The notes below the pieces were generated by a model. That model was not told the DNA's origin, did not search any database, and saw only the letters and a list, made by a program, of their open reading frames with translations. From Trematomus loennbergii (lineage: Eukaryota; Chordata; Actinopteri; Perciformes; Nototheniidae), in assembly GCA_012861695.1 (NCBI GenBank), contig JAAOOA010000445.1:124001-188000 (forward strand): a DNA stretch of 64,000 nucleotides, in the 5' to 3' direction. The translations under genes were made by a program, and so were the position numbers. Shown one piece after another: positions 22,471-35,113 of this stretch. The stretch's first letter is position 1, and the number at the start of each line of letters is the position of its first letter.

Positions 22471-23389
22471 AGGGCCTGAGCACGAAGTGTGCGAAGACCT
22501 ATTGTTATTCGTAGATTTCATGTTAGTATTCCCGGTCGGGTTCAAACCTGTTTTTGAGGGCTTTACCACGCCATTCATGCAGGGAAATTTTGCACGGACG
22601 TCAGGACCGGTGGAAAATTTGACATTCTGGAGTCGATGGGTTAAAAATGTCCCACTTGCTCGCTAGCACCACCTATATGTAAAGCGTTTTTGAAGAATGT
22701 ACATAGCCGCACCGTAACTCAGATGGACCTGAAGTTTTGCACACTTATCCGGGTGGACCTGCTCTACATAAAGTCCTCTTGAACCCCTAAGCTCCGCCTA
22801 CTTTTTTAAATTAATTAGCATAATGTTAAAAACAGTGCAATATTATCCTAAATTTCTATTGTTTGTTTATCAACACCAATCTTAGTATACCGCATCGGTG
22901 GAGGGTCACACACATTACAGTAGGAAATGAGCATGTTCAGTTAATAAATATGGCCGCCATTAATCAAAACGTATTAGCAAAAAGGTGTGGCTTAGAAAGA
23001 AATGCTCATAACTCATCAACAATGTATCCATTCACCACAGATTTTGGTGGATAGGTTCAGTCTGTGTTGGGGAATAGGCACACCAAAGCATTGTCATTTT
23101 GGACTATAGGGGGCGCCAAAAACCCAACCAATTTATAACTCAAGAAGGGATCGACGAAATAAAATAATCTTTTTTTAGACATACGTGTGACGGGTGACTA
23201 TGAACTGAGACGTAAAGTGTCGCAACGAATGACGAACGTGGGCGTGGCCTATACTTTTTTTAAATTGCGATAGCATAAAATGCGCTACGGACGCGAAACT
23301 TGGGACACACGTCACAGCCCACGACCTTTTCGAGAATGTAAAAAAAAAAGTAATTTTTCAAAAAAACTGCTCACTAGCGCCCCCTATTG
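22471..23389. repeat. Dispersed fish repeat ('gagcacgaagtgtgcgaag' type)
   Basis: Starts gggcctgagcacgaagtgtg and contains 'ctagcgccccctattgtg'-like phrases common in fish introns. Non-coding. It is followed directly by the 330-bp tandem repeat, which may belong to the same element. Confidence 0.45.
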
Positions 23390-24360
23390 TGTGGTAGTCA
23401 CATATAGTTTCACACAAGTTCACGAATCTTGGCACAGACATTACTCATGGAATCGCGGACATATTTGTAATTAGTTTCTATTAGCCCCGCCCCCAACAAA
23501 GTCGGACATTTTGAAAAATGTGCGTTTTTCATGCATTTTAGAGACATTTTTGCAAACTCCACCTAGGGGAATGATCGGAAAAATTCCAATCCACGACAAC
23601 TTTAGCCCCTATCCAATATGATGCTAAATTGTGAAGAAAATGTTTGAAAGCTCAATCGTGGAGGTCGTAAGCTGACAGCGAATACACCATTTTTGGCGAT
23701 TTACATGTCGCAAATTACTCCAAACTACTCGCATATAGTTTTTCCGATATTCACGAAATGCTGTATACACATTTCTATTATGATTGCACACATATTTCAA
23801 ATTGCTTTTCATTAGCCCCGCCCCCAGAAAGTTGGCCATTTTGAGAAATGTGCGTTTTTCATGCATTTTAAGGACATTTTTGCTAACTCCTCCTAGGGGA
23901 ATGATCGGAAAAATTCCAATCCAGGCAAGTTCAGCACCTTTCCAATATGATGCTAAATTGTGAAGCCAATTTTTGATAGCTCAATCGTGGAGGTCGTAAG
24001 CTAACAGCGAATACACCATTTTTGACGATTTACATGTCGCAAATTACTCCAAACTACTCGCATACGGTTGTTCCAATATGCACAAAACGTTGTATACACA
24101 TTGCTCTTATGATTGCGGACATCTTTCAAATTGCCTTCCATTTGCCCGGCCCCACAAAAAGTCGGCCATTTTGAAAAATTTGAAGTTTTCATGCATTTTC
24201 TGCACATTTTTGCTAAGGCCTCCTAGGGAAATGGCCGGGAAAATTCCATTCCAGGACAAGTTCAGCCCATATCCAATGCGATGCTACATTGCGAAGGAAT
24301 AGTCAGTCGCTCGAACGGGGAGCTCACAGCCTAGAATGTACCATTTGCCAACATTTAGAT
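23390..24360. repeat. ~330-bp tandem repeat, about three units
   Basis: The phrase 'cattttgaaaaatgtgcg' and variants recur at 23507, 23837 and 24167, exactly 330 bp apart, with matching flanks throughout (ctcctaggggaatgatcgg, gctcaatcgtggaggtcg, attactccaaactactcgc). Units diverge modestly, the last most. Copy in unit 2: about 59690-60655. Confidence 0.85.
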
Positions 24361-24395
24361 GTCAGATAAGCTACTCTGCCTTCCACATCATCTGT

Positions 24396-24437
24396 CACAC
24401 ACACACACACACACACACCACACACACACACACACAC

Positions 24438-24496
<59 letters not shown>
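24396..24496. repeat. (CA)n microsatellite
   Basis: About 100 bp of CA with a few CACCACA and CACCCCA interruptions. Unit 2 equivalent: 60689-60801. Confidence 0.95.
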
Positions 24497-24498
<2 letters not shown>

Positions 24499-24887
24499 TG
24501 TATTGTATTATTGTATGAGAGAGGTTCCAGGTTGAATCGAATATTTGTAATGTTCAGAGGTTGTTGTGTTTAATATTCAAGAGAATATTTGTCATTGTTC
24601 AAATGATAATAAACAAACATATAAAGCATATTTGTCCACTCATATGTTGATAAGAGTATTAAAAACTTGAAAAATATCCCTCTAAGGTACATTTAGAACA
24701 GATAAAAAATGTGCGATTAATCGCGATTAAATATTTTAATCGACTGACAGCCCTAATAAAAACGTTTGAAACAAATAATGTATTTCATTTTTATTTTTAC
24801 CAATTTAGTTTCAGTAAACATTTTTATTTTCCTATTACATTTCTTTATAGATATTTTTTCAAGTTTTTGTGATTTATTTATATATTT

Positions 24888-24970
24888 TATTTATTTATTT
24901 TATTTATTTTATTTATTTTATTTATTTTATTTATTTTATTTATTTTATTTATTTATTTATTTTATTATTA
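24888..24970. repeat. (TTTATTTTA)n 9-bp microsatellite
   Basis: Runs of a 9-bp TTTATTTTA unit upstream of the L2 LINE. The unit 2 run (61190-61285) is longer. Open frames through it (FIY repeats) are artefacts. Confidence 0.85.
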
Positions 24971-25384
24971 TTTTATTTTCTGTTTTTCTTATTATTTAAT
25001 TATTTTAATTATTATTATTTTATTTATTTTTTGTATACATTTCTAATTTCTATTGTTTTCAAGTTTTATCTAAAAATGTTTGAAAACAATAATGCATTTG
25101 TATTTGTATCACTCAGGGTTTCCAATGACATTATGATGGCATCGGATGCAGGTGATTGCGTGGTTCTGGTGTTGTTGGACCTGCGTGCAGCGTTTGACAC
25201 AGTGGGTCAGACGTCAGGTGTCAGAGCAAGCTGGCCGCGCCTATGTTGGCTGCTAGTCGTCTTCACTCGCTACCGCTCCTGTTTGGATCGATCGGCACAG
25301 TGGAGTTGTCACCGTACCCTGCGTCCCCATGTACCAGAAGTAATCTGGTCTACAACCTGTTGCTGCCCCGAACCTGGAGAGCAA

Positions 25385-25564
25385 GACGGAGGGGAAGGCG
25401 AGACGGAGGGGAAGGCGAGACGGAGGAGAAGGCGAGACGGAGGAGAAGGCGAGACGGAGGGGAAGGCGAGACGGAGGGGAAGGCGAGACGGAGGGGAAGG
25501 CGAGACGGAGGAGAAGGCGAGACGGAGGGGAAGGCGAGACGGAGGGGAAGGCGAGACGGAGGGG
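25385..25564. repeat. 17-bp minisatellite, 10 units
   Basis: Tandem gacggagg(g/a)gaaggcga units, ten plus a partial, in the L2 5' region. Unit 2 has eight (61701-61836). Confidence 0.95.
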
Positions 25565-25710
25565 CGGTAAAGTTCCGCAAGCTGACAGAAGGCCGCTCCT
25601 CGTCTATACTGTGCACCATCTCCATGACAGCTGGCCCCAGGGTGAGGCCGTCATGCCTCCGTCCTATTCTCCTGGCATCAACATCCCACCTACCAGCCTT
25701 TGCTCCTGCC

Positions 25711-25800
25711 AAACGACAATTCACAAAACGACAATTCACAAAACGACAATTCACAAAACGACAATTCACAAAACGACAATTCACAAAACGACAATTCACA
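25711..25800. repeat. 15-bp minisatellite, 6 units
   Basis: Six identical aaacgacaattcaca units just upstream of the endonuclease frame. The 15-bp length keeps all frames open, coding for KRQFT, NDNSQ or TTIHK repeats. Unit 2 has eight (61993-62112). Confidence 0.95.
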
Positions 25801-28726
25801 AAACTCACCAGTGTGGCTTCAGTGCCTGGGTGTCCGCATCGAGGGCCGGGGGCTCTGGAAATCGACCATCGGCTCGTTTCGGCATGGCTCCTGCGCCCAC
25901 TGCCTCGGGCCTCGAAGATAGGAAGAGCCGGATCTGGCTCCGTATCCTTTTGTTTGTTGAACGCCAGATCCATTACAAACAAATCCTTTGTATTAAATGA
26001 CTTTGTCGCCTCAAGAGAGCTGGATTTTATGCTTGTTTCGGAGTCCTGGCAGAGAGCCGGGGAGTTTTTCTCCTGAACGAACTTTGTCCTCCAGGCTACA
26101 GCTACTCCTGTGCTCCTAGGCGCACCGGCCGAGGAGGAGGACTTGCCGTTCCACAGAGACTGCTTCTCCACCAACATGGTGAGCACTGGATCCTTCCCAA
26201 CATTTGAAGTGCTAATAACAAAAGTGGGTCGCTCAAACTCGTTTTATTATATTTTAATCTACCGCCCTCCAGGCAAGAATGGCTCTTTTTTATCCGATCT
26301 TGGTGACTTACTAACCTCCATCATCCGCTATGAAAGAGTTCTTCTGTGCGGGGATTTTAACTTCATGTAAATGACTGCTCAACCAATATTTGCCAGTGAT
26401 TTCCTTAATGTCACCGAATCTTTTAACTTCTGTCAACATGTGTCTGGCCCAACGCATAACAAAGGTAACACATTGGATCTTGTTCACAATTGGTCTAAAT
26501 ATCAGCAATGTTTGGATAACGCTTATGTTCAGGGGAAGCGAGTAAAAACCTCGCGTATTTTAAATAGCGCAGCGGTTGAGAAATTTGTAACAGCTTTTGA
26601 CAACAATGTTTTGGTGTCGCATGTTGATGATGTTGATTGTCTAGTCAACGCTTTCAATACACACTGCTCCGCCATTTTAGATGACGTCGCTCCCATGGTG
26701 ACACGCAGCTCTCTAGCTGTAAACACATCCCCTGGTTAACAGAGGACACCCGTATGCTGAAACGGCATTGTCGCAAAGTTGAGCGGCTGTGGAAAACCAC
26801 TAATCTCCAGGTACACCGTCTCCATCTGAAGGACCTTTACTGTGATTACAACAATTTGGTCAAAAATGCCCGGGCTACCTATTTTTCTAACCTCATCTCC
26901 TCTAGTTAGCACAACCCCAGAGTACTATTTAAAACCATAAATACCATTGTAAACCCGTCCACCCCCTCAGTTCCTATTTATTCAAACGACGACTGCGACC
27001 GTTTTCTCACCTTTTTTATAAACAAGGTAGCTGATGTGAGGTCGAGCATCACCCCTCCCACTCCCCCTTCCCTATCTGTCCAGTTAGGCAGGCCACGCTG
27101 AGTAATTTCTCCTGCATCACTATAGCCGACCTGACCGCTGTAGTGAGCGCTATGAAATCTTCCTCAAGCCCTCTGGAGGCTTTACCAACGTCCATGCTAA
27201 AATAAGTTTTTTCATGTGTCGCTCCACATTATAAACATTTCCATTGTCTCCGGCTCCGTCCCATCATTTTTAAGCAGGCGGTTGTTCAGCCCCTTCTCAA
27301 AAAACCCAATCTAGATCCCTCCCTCCCGAATAATTACAGGCCCATCTCAAAGCTCCCATTTGTGTCAAAAGGTTTAGAAAAAGTTGTTGCTAATCAACTC
27401 AATACATTTCTGAATGACAAATTCCAATCAGGTTTCAGAAAACACCACTCCACAGAATCAGCTCTTCTCAGGGTCTCCAATGACATCATGATGGCATCGG
27501 ATGCAGGTGATTGCGTGGTTCTGGAGTGCAGCGTTTGACACAGTGGACCACGCCATCATGCTAGATAGACTCAGGGAGTGGGTAGGCATCTCAGGGTCTG
27601 CCCTCCAGTGGTTTGCCTCGTACCTCAGTGGGAGAAGTTTCTCCGTGGCGGTGGGCCTTAATTAGCCAATTTGAGGTGTCTCGTATCATTGTTATGCAGA
27701 TGATATCCAGATATATTTCTCTTTCCAATCCGTCAAAATGGAAAATGTAAACACCCTCATCACATGTCTGTCTGCAATTGAGGAGTGGATGTCAAGCAAC
27801 TTCCTACAGCTCAATGCATCGAAAACGGAAGTCTTGATCTTAGCGGCTGATAACATCGCCTCTAAGGTAGCAAGCCACCTGGGTTCATTTAGTGGTAACG
27901 TTAGGGCAAACATAAAAACCTTGGTGTAACCTTCGATCAGTCTATGCTACTAGACAAACACATCACACTCCTGACCCGTACCTGTTTGTTCCACCTCAGG
28001 AACATTGCCAAGCTCAGGGGCTTTCTATCCAATGCAGAACTGGAGATGGCTATTCATGCCTTTTTCATCACGGCTTGATTACTGTAATGCTCTGTTCTCC
28101 TGTCCTCAACAAAACATCAATAAACCGGCTACAACAGGTCCAAAATGCTGCAGTCAGGTTACTCACTCGGTCCAAAAAAACATGCCACATCACTCCGATC
28201 CTTTCTGCCCTGCACTGGCTCCCTGTCCATCTTAGAACCCAATGTAAGGTATTGGTTTACACATATAGAGCTGTCCATGGCCAAGCCCACACCTACATTA
28301 ACGACCTTATCCACCCTCACAGGACAACCCGGGCCCTGAGGTCCTCTGAGCAAGGCCTCTTAAGGGTCCCCGAACCAGGCTAAAAACCAAGGGTGACCGT
28401 GCCTTTGAGGCGGTGGCCCCTATGGAATGAACTCCCTCAGAAACTGAGAGCCTCTGTCTCTGTGGAGGTTTTTAAGGGGCAGCTAAAGACTGACCTTTTC
28501 CGACAGGCTTTTGGGGCGTCGGAGGAGGAGGTGAGTTTGTAGCTGTTTCTCATTGGTGTTTTATCCTATCTTTTACTGGATGTGTTTTATGCCTTTTATT
28601 ATAAACAAAAACATTGTTCCCAATGTTTAAAATCTTTCATACCAGTCCCATGTTTATATATTGTTATTATAAGTATTATTAATATTAATATAATGTAATT
28701 ATTCATTATTTTAATACCGTTAGTTT

Positions 28727-29035
28727 TTTCACCACAGGGGGCAGTGAAATTATGTTTAAATGAAAAACTACAATCCCATGATGCATTGCGGCGGTCGTCC
28801 GTTTCTAGCTTCCGGTCCTCAGAAGCTACATGTTGCTAACAGACGTTGATGCAGATTTTATACTGAATGTAATGTGTTTAAGAGACTTTTAAAACACATT
28901 CAAAGAGTTAGTTTATCCTTGGAGGGTGATTTATCCGTGCTTTTATTCGTTAAACCGTGTTTTTGTTGCCTCCCGTTCTTTGTTCGCAGCTTTTTATACC
29001 ACGTTGCTGATCGGTAAACATAAGTAAAAGGCATT
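28727..29035 (+). promoter_or_regulatory. Orphan ZNF promoter module
   Basis: Matches 2865-3160 (caccacagggggcagtg, the ZNF143-like element actacaatcccatgatgc at 28768, gcttccggtcctcagaagc) but stops before the non-coding exon's donor. Nothing downstream continues the gene; within 65 bp the sequence becomes the reverse complement of ZNF 3' flank. If active it would transcribe antisense through the inverted ZNF copy. Confidence 0.6.
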
Positions 29036-29098
29036 AACCCCGGTAATAGTGGATAGGAAAAGACGATAGGAGCTGATTTTTGGGCAATTCGACTGCAA
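29036..29098. other. Junction of the inverted ZNF copy
   Basis: About 60 bp between the plus-oriented promoter fragment and the minus-oriented ZNF 3' flank, not matched elsewhere in the window as far as I can see. It marks the breakpoint of the inverted duplication. Confidence 0.5.
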
Positions 29099-30836
<1,738 letters not shown>

Positions 30837-30939
30837 CTAAAACAGACGGACAGAGAATGAGAGAAAGTAAATCTAAAAAGCATAAATACATATACAGTTA
30901 ACACGATAAAAAACTTGCTTAATATAAACCTTGAGTTAA

Positions 30940-31319
30940 AGGTAGGGTAGGTAAGTTTGAGAAACCGGCTCGAGATCGCTAGAATTTGAAAATACACAAC
31001 CGGAGAAAATCTGCCACTTCCTTACAGAGCCCCTCCTCCAACACACACGAACGCGCACATGACCAATGAGGGCACGAGATAAGTTTGTGCACAGATGGAA
31101 GGCTGACAGGCAGGTAGGCCATCCAGTCATTTTAGCCGGGCCGGCTCAGATGATTGGTCGTGCTTTTTACAGTATTACGGCTTCCACAGATGACATTTTA
31201 TTATGTATTTTTGTCAAAGCACTTCAGATATTCATTGCTATCGGGATGTTAAGAGCATTCCATGGAATATAACAAAAAGTGTATCTCGAGCCGGTTTCTC
31301 AAACGTACCTACCCCACCT
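30940..31319. mobile_element. 380-bp TTAA-type MITE (inverted ZNF intron)
   Basis: Perfect TTAA duplication (30936-30939 and 31320-31323) and inverted ends over about 37 bp starting aggt(a/g)gggtaggta. Same family and length as 15763-16142, but inserted at a different ZNF position and absent from the plus copies. Confidence 0.85.
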
Positions 31320-31323
31320 TTAA

Positions 31324-32416
31324 CAAAATACTTATTTTACTAATATAACTGTGTTTAATATATTTGTATTATATTTGATGCAGTAATACAGCAACATTCT
31401 AACCAAAGTAAACACAGCAACGTTCTTTATTGGGAATGAGATGTCTGTACATATTTAACTAAATAAACTACCCAGTAATAAAACTAAATAGCCCTTATTT
31501 GAATCATTAGGTTTTAAAAGTTGTAAAATGCGCTAAAAGCTGAATCCAGATGTATTTTCTCTCTCCTTTCATTCTACTGAGCTGAGTGAGGGAGATTGGA
31601 GGCGGGGCTTAATGGAAAACTCAACTGACATGCTCTATGCTCTCGACAGCAAGGCATGATGGTAATTTGTGACGTTTTGCTCTTGAGAATGTCAGGCCAT
31701 TTTGACTTAATGCGCCAATGGGCGGCTCTCATAACAATGAACGAGGCCTCCGACCACAGTGATGCAGGAACATCTCAAACGTAAACCACCCGATCAAGAT
31801 CCCTCCGCCTCGCGTCCGTCCCTCTGATCATACTGTCGGGGTTTCTTTTTCCAATAATGACCGGCTCGCTGCACATTATCCAGTATATTACACGGCCAAA
31901 TGCTAAACAAACTGACGACTAACTTGACTTATTTTAACTTATTTAAACTATGCCAATTTATTGATTCAGCTATTTCAAAGAGTTTGCAAGTTTGCAGAAA
32001 TAGGTCCGGTTGAGACACTGTGCTGTATTTATGTGTGTGTGAGAAAGTGTAACTGCTGTATTTATGTGTGTGTGAGAAAGTGTAACTGCTGTATTTGTGT
32101 GTGTGAGAAAGTGTAACTGCTGTATTTATGTGTGTGTGAGAAAGTGTAACAGAATAACAAGGCTATTATCACGATACGATGCTGTATCGATTATTTCCCC
32201 CACCCCTGTAATGTAGACATACATACAGTATATGTCACATTTGGGTTAATAATGTTTCTGAGTGTTGTTTATTATATTAGCAAAGGCACTAACAGTAGTT
32301 TTGACTTTGGAGTTAGCTCGGAGTTCTGAATTCAATGGTTACTGTGCATTAACACTGTATTAATTCATTTGGGGATAACAGTGTTAGGAATATATTGTGA
32401 TGAAGTGCACACTGAC
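31324..32416 (-). other. Last intron of the inverted ZNF copy
   Basis: Reverse counterpart of the plus-gene intron; the block 31760-31980 matches 11210-11400 in reverse. An extra segment at 31550-31740 is not in the plus copies. Contains the 33-bp tandem repeat below. Confidence 0.5.
32021..32150. repeat. 33-bp tandem repeat, four units
   Basis: Four units of tgctgtatttatgtgtgtgt plus gagaaagtgtaac; the third is 31 bp. Absent from the corresponding plus-gene intron, so it arose locally. Confidence 0.9.
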
Positions 32417-32481
32417 CTGAGCTCCAGGGGTCTTTTGTTCTCCTCCGTGTTTCTCTCAGTGCTCCTTCTCCGGCTGTGTCT
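32417..32481 (-). pseudogene. ZNF start exon, inverted copy, start codon lost
   Basis: Acceptor tttcag and donor gtcagt are kept on the minus strand, but the start codon position reads ACG instead of ATG (32446-32448) and one base is missing further on (AACAAAAGACCC). It cannot supply the normal start. Confidence 0.7.
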
Positions 32482-32671
32482 CTGAAATAAATCAACACAA
32501 CTACAGCTGACACAAAACCGGACAACCCAATACAACCGACAGACACAAAAACAAATCTACTTCGTAGGTTCGTAACAGAGGAGAGAAGTACATTTACTCA
32601 AGAACTGTACTTAAGTACCATTTAGAGGTACTTTTACTTTACTTGAGTATTTCCATTTAATGCTACTCTGG

Positions 32672-32985
32672 GCGTTTCTCAATCTCGAGTACGCTTGCTT
32701 GGTAGCACATGACTTCCGAGCGTCTTGCTTCAGAAGCGAGGCAAGAATACTTCCTGGCATTCGGAAAACAAAGAGTGGAACAGGCGAGCATGTGTGCGTC
32801 ATATGAGAGGCCCCGCCTTACATCTTCCGCCAGATTTGGGGAAATTGGTCCGTGCGCAAAGCATTGTGGGGATTTTAAGACCGTGGAGTCTACTCATGTG
32901 CAGCCTCGACATTTCTCCAAACGAAGTATGCCGGCTCGCTAGAATTCCAAGTATGCTGGAGATTGGAACAGTACTTCGGTGGCAC
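32672..32985. mobile_element. MITE-like insertion in inverted ZNF intron 1
   Basis: Interrupts the intron 1 repeat at 32670. It starts gcgtttctcaatctcgagta and ends near gagattggaacagtacttcg, loosely inverted ends. GC-richer than its surroundings. Family not assigned. Confidence 0.4.
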
Positions 32986-33030
32986 TTGATGACGTAGCAT
33001 GCTTGAAATAGTGGCTCTGGAGCAACTTTA

Positions 33031-33225
<195 letters not shown>

Positions 33226-33240
33226 ACTGGACTGCAATGT

Positions 33241-33345
33241 TACACTTCCATTTGTTTTATGTTTTATGTCTTGTCCTTATGTTTCTTTGTAAAGCGACCT
33301 TGACGTTATGAAAGGCGCTATATAAATTCAAGTTATTATTATTTA
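33241..33345 (+). mobile_element. L2-type LINE 3' tail
   Basis: 'ttgtaaagcgaccttgacg', 'gaaaggcgctatataaattc' and a short ATT run: the terminal part of an L2-like LINE with no coding sequence. Confidence 0.6.
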
Positions 33346-33933
33346 CAAACAGTGAGCAGCTGTAGCATATGTCTTGCAGGACATGAGTGGGACACAGACT
33401 GTGTGGTTGGACTCTGTCTCCCAGGCAGGTTGCAGTATTCAATAACAGCCCCAGAGCCAGGCCGTACCTCCTTCACTTCATGAAATCTCTGCAGCACCAG
33501 GAGGCAGTAACGTGTAACTCAGCAGAATCTGAGAAGAGATTTATAAAGGGAAACCGGCGTAGGATGTGCGTGCGCAGTGTTTTAAATAGTCAGAATATTT
33601 GTGTGCGTATGTACTTGCTTTGTCCTATGTACGCCAGCTTCCCACGTGAATCCTGAGCTACGTTTTATAAATGAGGCCCCTGAACAGAGAATATGAACTG
33701 CTATCTAATGGAGATTCAATAAAGTCAGACTGAAGCATCCTTTGTGCTCCAGTCAGTCCTCTCAGTAAATACAGAGCTGAGTCCAGATCAAAAGCACGCT
33801 GAAGGCTCTTGAGCAGGTTGTCTCTCACTGATCCTGCTGTTATGTTACATGTTTGTTGTTTATGTTGATGTTACACATGGAGCTGCTGTGATGCAAGTCA
33901 CATTTCAGACTTGATCTGACCATTAAAGTTTTA
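33346..33933. other. Unassigned stretch with a possible MITE end
   Basis: 'ttttataaatgaggcccctg' at 33664 resembles one end of a fish MITE; no partner end was found. Segment 33815-33933 is duplicated in reverse at about 45309-45421. Confidence 0.35.
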
Positions 33934-34131
33934 CATTACATTTTACTTGTTAGATGCTTTTATCCAAAGCGACTTACATACTCAACACTGTGGACAATCC
34001 CCACAGGAGCAATTTTGGGGTGAAGTGTCTCAGGGACACAACGACATGCTGACTGCAGTGGGACTCAAACTTGTTATCCTCTGATTCGAAGATCAGTGCA
34101 CTAACCCACTGCGCCACACGCCGCCATATTA
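33934..34131 (-). mobile_element. tRNA-derived SINE
   Basis: On the minus strand the 5' end reads gtggcgcagtgggttagtgc (A-box-like) and about 35 bp later caagtttgagtcccac (B-box-like), so the head is tRNA-derived. The tail 'gtaagtcgctttggataaaa' is a LINE-like 3' end common in fish. The uninterrupted site is seen in unit 2 at about 45292-45297 (reverse), giving clean boundaries for a 198-bp insertion. Confidence 0.75.
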
Positions 34132-34266
34132 TCGTATCGTATACAACAACGTTCTAACCTATATCTAACCATATTGTGCATTCATATTGTATTTTCTAAA
34201 CAGGTTGTGATCTTTCATTTGGGGATAACAGTGATAGGAATATATTGTGATGAAGTGCACACTGAC

Positions 34267-34324
34267 CTGAGCTCCAGGGTCTCTTTGTTCTCTCCATGCT
34301 GCTCTCAGTGCTCCTTCTGTGTCT
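34267..34324 (-). pseudogene. ZNF start exon, inverted copy, frameshifted
   Basis: ATG is present in the minus-strand exon, but one G is missing in GAGGAG and one C in ACCCCT, so the reading is MERTKRPW and not MEENKETP. Splice signals are kept. It is nearest to the inverted promoter. Confidence 0.7.
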
Positions 34325-34720
34325 CTGAAATAACCAACACAACTACAGCTGACACAAAACCAGATAACTCAATACAACCAACAGACACAACAAAACAAAT
34401 CTACAGCTACGTCTTAGGTTAATAGCAGAGGTGAGAAGTAACTAAGTACATTTACTCTAGAACTGTACTTAAGTACTATTTAGAGGTACTTTTACTTTAC
34501 TTGAGTATTTTCATTTAATGCTACTCTGTACTTTTAGAACAGTTCAGAGGTAAATTGTGTACTTTTACCACTACATGTATTTAATACCTTTAGTACTTTA
34601 TAGATCTGGGTGAATGATGTGAAATATAATCAAGTGTTAAATCAGACTTTAGTTCCACCTGGAGTAAATTCACAAGCTACCCTGCAGTACTTCTACTGTT
34701 ACACACACAAGGATGTTACC

Positions 34721-35027
34721 TCTCTCTCCTCTTCGTCCTGGTTCTTCAGTCTTTCTTCTCCTTGATAAAACACTGCCGTTAAACACACTAATCTCCCTTT
34801 AATGCCTTTACTTATGTTTACCGATCAGCCACGTGGTATAAAAAGCTACGAACAAAGAACGGGAGGCAACAAAAACACGGTTTAACGGATAAAAGCACGG
34901 ATAAATCACCCTCCAAGGATAAACTAACTCTTTGTATGTGTTTTAAAAGTCTCTTAAACACATTACATTCGGTATAAAATCTGCATCAACGTCTGCTTCT
35001 GAGGACCGGAAGCTAGAAACGGACAAC
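34721..35027 (-). promoter_or_regulatory. ZNF promoter and exon 1, inverted copy, cut by LINE
   Basis: Reverse complement of the ZNF promoter module, with the exon 1 donor (gtaac) at 34719. Upstream it stops inside the gcttccggtcctcagaagc region, where the LINE 3' end begins. The ZNF143-like element is therefore missing. Confidence 0.6.
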
Positions 35028-35113
35028 CTTCTTCTTCTTCTTCTCTTTAATGGCGAATCGCTTCCACTTGGAGCATATATCGCCACCTACTGTTGATTTA
35101 TTAAATGTTTATA

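Larger units (their letters stand above)
25113..28565 (+). mobile_element. L2/CR1-like LINE, decayed, nearly full span (unit 1)
   Basis: Elements in order: an isolated RT fragment (25113-25203, LDLRAAFDTV); a 5' region with two minisatellites; an endonuclease domain starting LLNARSITNKS (about 25960-26370) with RPPGKNG and CGDFNF blocks; a connector; RT with NYRPISKLPFVSKGLEKVV (about 27330) and QSGFRKHHSTESALL; the catalytic YADD at about 27692; a C-terminal domain (LHWLPVHLRTQCKVLVYTYR); and the tail ending LKTDLFRQAFG near 28520. Several frameshifts and an internal deletion remove the GVPQGSILGP block (around 27660), so it is inactive. The 3' UTR continues to about 28726. Confidence 0.85.

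Noticed and set aside
23390..24360. CRISPR-like array of regular repeats
   Set aside because: Repeats are 330 bp with no short-repeat/spacer pattern and the genome is eukaryotic.
24766..25110. FIYFIY-rich, membrane-like frames (also 61071-61346)
   Set aside because: Translation of the 9-bp AT repeat; not a membrane protein.
25350..26186. 278-codon minus-strand frame with RLPLRLAFPSVSP and FVNCR repeats
   Set aside because: Antisense shadow of the two minisatellites and the L2 endonuclease; repeat lengths keep many frames open. Same for the 25243-26076, 61347-62234 and 61569-62213 frames outside the endonuclease frame.
33934..34131. tRNA gene on the minus strand
   Set aside because: A- and B-box-like segments are present but the cloverleaf cannot be completed and a LINE-like tail follows; it is a SINE.
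34174..34422. 82-codon plus-strand frame over the inverted start exon
   Set aside because: Antisense to the ZNF start exon and its splice sites.
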